Shown piece after piece: positions 1 through 7,600 of a DNA stretch of 12,931 bases. The translations under genes were made by a program, and so were the position numbers. Numbering within the stretch: the first letter of the stretch is position 1; each line of letters opens with the position of its first letter. Below the pieces are notes generated by a model. The model was not told the DNA's origin, did not search any database, and saw nothing but the letters and a program-made list of their open reading frames with translations. Origin of the DNA: Baffinella frigidus (lineage: Eukaryota; Cryptophyceae; Cryptomonadales; Baffinellaceae); contig MU646623.1 of assembly GCA_026770585.1 (NCBI GenBank), forward strand, positions 416,056 through 428,986, given 5' to 3'.

Positions 1-22
1 GGGGGGGGGGGGGGGGGGGGGG
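1..22. repeat. poly-G homopolymer at the left edge
   Basis: The first 22 bases are an uninterrupted G run directly abutting a damaged exon copy. It may be a real homopolymer at which assembly stopped, or a sequencing artefact. Confidence 0.8.
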
Positions 23-74
23 CGTCAGAGAGGGCTGAGTGGGAACGTTGGGAGCCCTTCAAGCTCGGCCTTAT
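23..74 (-). pseudogene. Damaged 3'-part copy of exon 11
   Basis: This segment repeats the second half of exon 11 (KAELDGL region), with D changed to E. An extra base after the GGGCTC codons shifts the frame, so the heptad sequence is lost. It lies downstream of exon 11 in the transcript and runs into poly-G. Confidence 0.7.
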
Positions 75-106
75 CACAATGGCCCAGAGAGAGAGAGGGG
101 GGGGAC

Positions 107-227
107 CGTCAGAGAGGGCAGAGTGGGAACGTTGGAGCCCGTCGAGCTCGGCCTTGACCCCCACGCGCGAGCGGTTGGCGGTGCGCGCGTCGATCGAGAG
201 CGTCTGGTTCTCCTTGATCAGCTCCTC
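107..227 (-). CDS. Exon 11 of the coiled-coil gene
   Basis: The exon has 121 bases: acceptor TAATCAG at 230-228 (complement) and donor GACG|GTCCCC at 106-105. It begins EELIKENQTLSIDARTANRS and continues VGVKAELDGLQRSHSALSD. The composition and the E/L/K/Q pattern suit a coiled coil. It starts in phase 0 and ends in phase 1, so at least one more exon must follow to the left. Partial copies flank it: a 5' part at 389-416 and a 3' part at 23-74. Confidence 0.6.
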
Positions 228-2514
228 CTGATTAGGAGTTGGACGAAAGTTAATTAGAGCCCTAAGTAAATCTAATTAGGGCCAGCATCGAGCACTCAGA
301 TTTGCCTCCTGCCACAAACGCTGAGCGTTGAGCTGGTGAAACAGCCACAGAGCGGGATTTCGTGAATAATTCACAGGACCCTCCGGTAGTCTGGTTCTCC
401 TTGATCAGCTCCTCCTGCCACGAACAAGACTAGGGGTCAGCTGGCTAGGCTTGAGCTGGCGCAACAGCGTCTCTCTGTTATCTGTACCGACAATCGGCCA
501 CTTTGGGAGAGACATCACGGGGTGAAGCCGCGATTCGTCTCAAGTCAAATATCTGCCTGGACCCCGGGAGAAGAAAGGAGACGAGGCAAACTTGGAGGCT
601 GGTCATGGTCTGACCATGACTTTAGGGTTTAGTGTTTCCTCCACGCGCTCCGATTTCAAGCAAAATTACTACACGAAAACCAAAAACCTATACCCTAAAC
701 ACTAAACACGAACGTGAGCCGCCTTGTCAGCCATCGACCGCTGCGAAAGGAAAACGGCTCCAAGGGCGACCCAATGGCTCAAAGGGCGACCCTGGAATAC
801 CCCCACGTAGCGCCCTGTGTGGTCGACGTGAGCCGCCTTGTCAGCCATCGACCGCTGCAAAATCTCCTTCTCCTTCAAGCACTGCATCGCCTGGATATAG
901 CTAAACGACAACTGCCGATACGGAAACACGTCTCAAGACACCTGCTAGGTCGAATCGAGCACCGAGACACCACACCAATTTAACAGTTTCCGACGCCTTC
1001 GCGAAGCAATAATGGCTCCAAGCCCCGTACAAAATTTCGTATGGGACACGACCATGGACACGACCGTGAAGTCGTTTAAATGTCCATTGAGGGCATTTTA
1101 GGGTCGTGCCCAATGTTTGGTACAAAATTTGTACCAGGGCTTGGAGCCATTATTGCTTCGCGAAGGCGTTGTGAAGTATAAAATTCTGCGGTGAACCTGG
1201 AGGCGGGTCATGGTCTCGACGTGGGCCGCCTTATCCCCCATCGACCGCTGCGAAATCTCCTTCTCCCGTGCAGCGTCGCGCAGCTGCAGGGCGGGTCCCG
1301 AATTAGTTGGTCCGGGAGGCTCACAACCTTGGAAATTTCCTATCTTTTCAGTGGTGCGACAGTGGCTGGGGTGGACTGGGGAGGGACCGAGGCTTTGAGG
1401 GTGTCGATCTGGTGGCGGAGCGCGAGGATTTCCCGGTTCTTGTCCATTGTCCGCAGCTGCATCGCCACCTCATCCTGTAGGGTTCAGGGTTTAGACATTT
1501 TTAGGATTTTTAGGTGTTCATTTATTTTTCAAGGTTGTGAGGTTTTCACTTAGGTTTTTTTATGTTTTTACAGGGTTTGATAGGTTCAGGGTTGAGCGAG
1601 AATCTCCCGGTTCTTGTCCATCGTTCGCAGCTGCATCGCCACCTCATCCTGCTTAGGGTTTAGGGTTTACGGCAGGTAGGGGTGTGAGGGTGGGATGGGG
1701 TGAGGTAGGAAAGGGTAGGGTAGGGTAGGGCAGGGTAGGGTAGGGTAGTGTAGGGTAGTGTAGGGGAGGGTAGGGGAGGGTAGGGGAGGGTAGGGTAGGG
1801 TAGAGTAGGGTAGGAATTTCAGGGTTTTGCGCCCTCCCGGGTCAATGAGCCCATTTCTCACTGGCCAGCAAACTAACACTCTCGCTAGTCTGGGACGGAT
1901 GCTTGAGTCGTGCCATATTTGCACCGGGGCAATCTTCATCTCATCCGCGTTGATGGCCAGGTTTCGCAGGCACACGATCTCCTCCATTTCTCGCAACGAA
2001 AATTACTACACAGACTGGTCATACTAGTAATAATAAAAAGGTTGTGTGTAGTAATTTTCGTTGGTCAGCACCGGGGCGATGTGCATCTCGTCCATGTTGA
2101 TGACAAGCTCGTAAAAATATCACTTTCCGGCAACAAAAATTACTGCACAAACTGGTCATACGAGTGATAGTAAAAAAACCTGCGTGTAGTAAAAAACTTG
2201 TATGTAGTAAATTTGGTTGGTGCGCACCGGCGCAAGGTTCATCTCGTGGCTGTTGATGACAAGCTTCCGGAGGCACGCGATCTCCTCCTCCTGTTCCTTG
2301 ACGTTGTTCTCGAGGTAGCGCACGCGCCCCGCGCCCTGGCTCCGCGCGGGTGACCCCGCCTGTTGAGGGTGTAGGGTTTAGGGTGTAGGGTGTAGGGTGT
2401 AGGGTGTAGGGTGTAGGGTGTAGGGTGTAGGGTTTGAGGTTTAGGAATCAGGGTCTCTCCTGTTCCCTGGGTTGCTCCTGTTCCCTGACGTCAAGGAATT
2501 ATATTATATATTCA

Positions 2515-2547
<33 letters not shown>

Positions 2548-4569
2548 GTTCTCGAGGTAGCGCACGCGCCCTGCGTCCTGGCTCCGTGCGGGTGAACCCG
2601 CCTGTTGAGGGTGTAGGGTTTAGGGTTTAGGGTTTAGGGTATAGGGTTTAGGGTTTTAAACCAAGCTCCTATTACTGAGCTGGGGTTAAGCTCTTATGAC
2701 TCTCAATCACAACTAAAGCCTATTACGTTGACGCATAACTAACACCTAGTACTCCGAAGCGTTTTCATATAGCGTCTGGGGCGTTTTCATATCTATTCAC
2801 TGTGAGACGTTTTCCCTCCAGACAATTGGGAGCGTGAGCGAGTGTCCTGTGAAAAATTCAGAACGTAAGTGAGTGTTCTAGCTCTGCCTGAGTTTTATTC
2901 TGGCTCGTCCTACGGGATTTTTGGCCCAATTCGGGCCGAGTTTCGGTTACCTTATCCGTAGGAACCCCCCTATGCCCCTACGGGTTGCCTACCGTAGGGT
3001 CGTACGTCTTAACGCTTCAGGGTTGTTCAGAAATCCCTTCGAAGTCCGCCGTGTGGCTGTGAGGGCTGGTGGGACCTCTAGCTCTGCCTGAGTTTTATTC
3101 TGGCTCGTCCTGGAAAGTATTCACGAGCAGAACTCCGTCCCCGCCTCGTCAACTCCCCTACAAATCCGTCAACTTATGCGTAGAGTAAAGAATAAGTTGA
3201 CGGATTTGTGGGGGAGTTGACTTAGGAAAAGGACTTCTAAAAGTGGGGGAGTTGACTTAGGAAAAGGACTTCTAAAACTTGTGTACACAAGGGCGAATAT
3301 AGCGCCTTTAGGACGAGGCAGAAAAGAAGTGAGGCAGAGGTAGGTGTTTTCGAGGTAGCGCACGGGCCCCGCCTTGAGGCTCCCCACTCGAGGCTAGAAG
3401 TGTGACTATTTTAAAAGTTTCAAATTTACAAGTCCTTTACAAGTGCACCACTGAGTAGTAATTTTCACATAAATAGGGGCGTTTGGTCACGTACCTGTGG
3501 GATATCCCGCAGGTACGTGACCAAGCCTGCCCGTGACTGGTACTAAATTTAACAACCCCACATGTAAAATGGTCCCCTTTCTAGCTTCGAGTGGCCGCGC
3601 GGGCGACCCCGCCTACATCCAGAGTGCCCGATTCAATCCCAACCGTGATGAATGTTTTTTACACCAACGGTTGATTGGTTTATTTCACACCAAAAGTTGT
3701 CGGATTTGTAGAACAAACCCGAAAAATCAACTTCCGGCCGCATCATGTTGAGGAGACCAGGGTCAGCAGCGAATCCTCAACGCAAGACCCCAACCCCCCT
3801 CCCACCAACCCTTACGGGAGGACCAAATCGCCGATTTTAAAACCTTCACTTCACCTGGGCAGACCCTTTTTTTCGGGGGGTCTGCCAAGGTAAATCCGAG
3901 GTTTTAAAATCGGCGATTTGGTCCTCCCATGAGGGTTAGTGGTCCCCTCTCCACCTGGGCGCTGCCCTTCTGCAGCGCAGCGACGAGTCTCTTGAAGGCT
4001 GGGCCGGCAAGCTAGCGCAGCCTCACTCGAGTTGTCCGACTATCCTCAAGTTGACATTCTGCATCCGCGGTGCAAACCGGTCAACTTTCGAGCAAAAAAA
4101 GACCCGGGTCCAAATTGGCGAGCGCAAATTCATAGTTTACAACGCCTTCGTCTAGCAATGATGGCTCCAAGCCCTGGTACAAATTTTGTACCAGACATTG
4201 GGACACGACCCTAAAATACCCTTAATAGATATTTCAACCACTTCATGGTCATGTCCATGGTCTTGTCCATCAAAATTTGTACGGGGCTTGGAGCCATTAT
4301 TGCTAGACGAAGGCGTCGGAAACTATTAAAACAGACAGGAAGGTTCCACCAGCAACCCGATGCAGCTTATATCCGGATCGGGTACTGTAGTAATTTTCAG
4401 CTAAACCAAAGAAATCTCTTCGGTATCTCCCGTCAGCAATTCGAGGTCCCTAGGGTTTCCTACTGTAGGGTCATAGGAAAGATTTTTTCCCCAATAAAAT
4501 ACCTGAATCCTTGCGAGTACCCGGTATAAGCTGCTACGGGTTGCTGGTGGGCTTTCTCTCTCTCACTCA

Positions 4570-4608
<39 letters not shown>

Positions 4609-7600
4609 TCTCTCTCTCTCTCTCTCAAGAACGCGTCTTGGCTCTGTGTGGCATTCGTCTGAACCACTTCAACACCGTCTTCCCTCCATAAGCTGCTACG
4701 GGTTGCTGGTGGTTGCGCACCTGGTCGCGGTCCTTCTGCAGGGCAGCAACAAGCTCCTTGATCGCAGGGTCCGCGCGCGCCCGCTGCGCGTCGCTCCCTG
4801 CGATCAAGGAGCACCACCAAGGTCAGCGTTCCCTCAAAAGTTCCCTAAAACAAACCCCTCATCACCAAACAAACGCTTACTTAGGGGATGCCAGCACACG
4901 GCGTTCCACGATCCACCATCGTCGCTCCCTGCAATCAACACGGCGGTTGGCATACCGCGGTGGGCTCCCGGCCGTCGCTCCCTGCCCCCGCCACCGAGGT
5001 TACCTTGTGTCCCGTCACCAGGGGTCTGTTCATGGTTGGCCCGTAACCCTAGGGGAGCGAGAGACGCGGGGCGCGGCGCGTCGCTGCCTCCCAGGGAGAA
5101 ATGGGCTCGTTGACCCGGGAGGGCGCGAGCATTTCTCCCTGGGAGGGCGCCAACCTCTAAAATCCCTACCCTACCCTACCCTACCCTACCCTACCCTACC
5201 CTACCCTACCCTACCCTTCCCTGCCCTACCCGCATTGGCCAATGCGCACGGTGGTGGGCATGAGGTGTTGAACTGCTGGTGGGTGTGGCGCACGCGAACA
5301 GGTTGCGCGCATCCCTATGCCTCATCCCCACACTCCACACCCCACACCCCACACCCTACACCTTACACCCTACACCCTACGTCGCTCCGTGTCATTTGGG
5401 AGGCACCAATGCACGCTGGTTAGCATACGCTCTGCAGGTATAATGGGATGTGCCGCTCCTGGGGGTTTAGGGTTTAGGGTTTAGGGCTTAGGGTTTAGGG
5501 CTTAGGGTTTCGGGTTTGGATTCAGGGTTTGCGGGCTATGGTTTGGGGTTTATGGTTTGGGGCTGGGAGGGTACCCGCGTGGTAGGTGCGAGCAACTTGC
5601 TTCAGGGCTTAAGGCTTAGGGCTTAGGGCTTAGGGCTTAGGGCTTAGGGCTTAGGGCTTAGGGCTTAGGGCTTAGGGCTTAGGGATTAGGGCTGAGGGCT
5701 GAAGGCTTAGGGCTTAAGGCTTAGGGCTTAGGGCTTAGGGCTTAGGGCTTAGGGCTTAGGGCTTAGGGCTTAGGGCTTAGGGCTTAGGGACCAGGGTCTA
5801 GGGACCCGGGACCCGGGACTCGGGACTAGAGGTTGGGACTCGGGACTCGGGACTCGGGACTCGGGACTAGGGGTTGGGACTCGGGGCTCGGGACTCGGGA
5901 CTCGTGACTCGTGACTAGGAGTTGGGAGGGTACCCGCGTGGTAGGTGCGCGCAACTTGCCTCAGGGCTTAGGGCTTAGGGCTTAGGGACTAGGGACCAGG
6001 GTCTAGGGACCCGGGACCCGGGACCCGGGACTCGGGACCCGGGACTGGGGACTGGGGACTGGGGACTAGGGGTTGGGACGGTACCCGCGTGGTAGGTGCG
6101 CGCCACCTGCTCTGCAATCCGCCGCCGCAGCTGCGCCTGGTGTGCGGTTTCGGTTTGATTTTTGGGGTGAGGGTTTTCGGTTTGAGGATAGTGTTGGGGG
6201 ATTGAGGTCGGGGTTTGGGGATTGAGGTTAGGGTTTGGGGTTGAGGGGCTCTCTCTCCTTTTGTCGCTAGAGGGTTTGGGGTGTGGGGGTTAGGGTGGAC
6301 GACGCGCAACCTTCGGCCCAACTGGAGCAGCTGGAGCTGGAGCGCGTTGAGGTTTGGGGATTGAGGTCAGGGTTTGGGGTTTAAGGATAGGGTTTGGGGA
6401 TTGAGGATAGGGTTTGGGGATTGAGGTCAGGGTTTGGGGAACCTCAACGCGCTCCAGCTCCAGCTGCTCCAGTTGGGCCGAAGGTTGCGCGTCGTCCACC
6501 CCCAAACCCCAAACCCTCTAGCGACAAAGGAGAGAGAACCCCTCAACCCCAAACCCTGACCTCAATCCCCAAACCCGACGGTGCTCCATCCAGGGATTCG
6601 GGTACGCGGTTTCGGGTTCTGGCTGCAGGGGGGTTGGTTTGGGGGGAGAATGACCTGCTCCACCCTCTCGCGCTCCAGCCGAGCCTGCACCGCGTTCAGC
6701 TTCCACTATCCCTTGCAGGTGGCTCAAATAGTGCCCTGGAACCTTGAATATTTGCCTTGACATGGAGGTCGGGTCCGACATCCTTAGGTCAAAAGTGAAA
6801 ACTTTTTCGATACGAAATCAACTTTTGGGATGTATGTTCCAGAGCGCTATTTGAGCCACCTCGGAGGGCTGGTGGTTCTGCTCCGCGTCCGAGGGCCTCT
6901 TCGCCTCCTTCCCAGGAGACAAGGGATTGGGGTCTAGGGTGTGTGGGAGTTCTCTCTCTCGTCTCTAGAGGGTGTAGGGTGTAGGGTGTAGGGTGTAGGG
7001 TGTAGGGTGTAGGGTGTAGAGTGTCGGGTGTAGGGTGTAGGGTGCAGGGAGTAGAGTGTCGGGTGCAGGGAGTAGAGTATCAAGTGTCGGGTGTGGGGAC
7101 AAGGCGTAGGGATGAGCACAACCTGTTCGACGCGCTCCCTCTCAAGCTGGGCCTGCACCGCGTTGAGCTTCTCCTCCGCGTCCTCCGAAGAGGGCCTCTT
7201 CGCCTCCTCCTTCACAGCCTTGACGGCAACCTCATCCGCCTCCTTCGATGCCTTGGCCTGCAGGGGGTCGAGGTCAGGCTTTGGGGGGTGGGGTTTGGGG
7301 GTTGGAGTTTGGGGCTTCAGGGGTGTACAGAGCCGTGCACCTGCGGGGGTTAGGTCTCGGGTCTCGGGGTTCGGGGTTGCCCGGGGTTTAGGGTTTAGAG
7401 TTTAGGGTGTAGGGTTTAGGGTTTAGGGTTTAGGGTTTAGGGTAAACCAGGCTGTTTAGGGTAAACCAGAAACTGGTTCTGAAAATGATTCACCTTAGGG
7501 TTTGGTGTTCATCTCGATAGCGGCGACCTTGTGCGGGGACCCTGCAATCCTCTTGTGCGGGGATGCCCCCTTCCCTCCGTGGCTCCGTTAGGATATCCGA

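Larger units (their letters stand above)
5462..6072 (+). repeat. Heptamer variant tracts TTTAGGG, CTTAGGG, ACTCGGG
   Basis: The tract runs TTTAGGG (about 5465-5515), then long CTTAGGG (about 5605-5785), then ACTCGGG and CCCGGGA units (about 5790-5925), then a shorter CTTAGGG to GACCCGG series (about 5965-6060). Each sub-block is nearly uniform with a 7-base period. Two exon 6 fragments interrupt it. Confidence 0.85.

Noticed and set aside
1340-1474. Exon 9 as the true 3' end of the gene (stop at 1340-1342)
   Set aside because: Exons 10 and 11 continue in phase with coiled-coil sequence and plausible splice sites, so the stop is more likely intronic. It remains possible as a retained-intron isoform.
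2364-2660. CRISPR array
   Set aside because: Units are 5 to 7 bases without unique spacers and the DNA is eukaryotic with introns.
2877-3111. A short LTR-type element from the 35-base direct repeats
   Set aside because: The repeats are too short. There is no primer-binding site, polypurine tract or coding sequence between them, and no clear TG..CA ends.
4511-5113. 200-residue plus-strand open frame
   Set aside because: It runs through the CT/AC microsatellite and antisense to exon 7. Its Leu/Ser/Thr/Pro runs come from the repeats.
4713-5423. 236-residue plus-strand open frame
   Set aside because: Much of it translates the CCCTA and CCCTACA arrays into PYPTLPYPTLP-type repeats and the exon 7 antisense strand. 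It has no domain.
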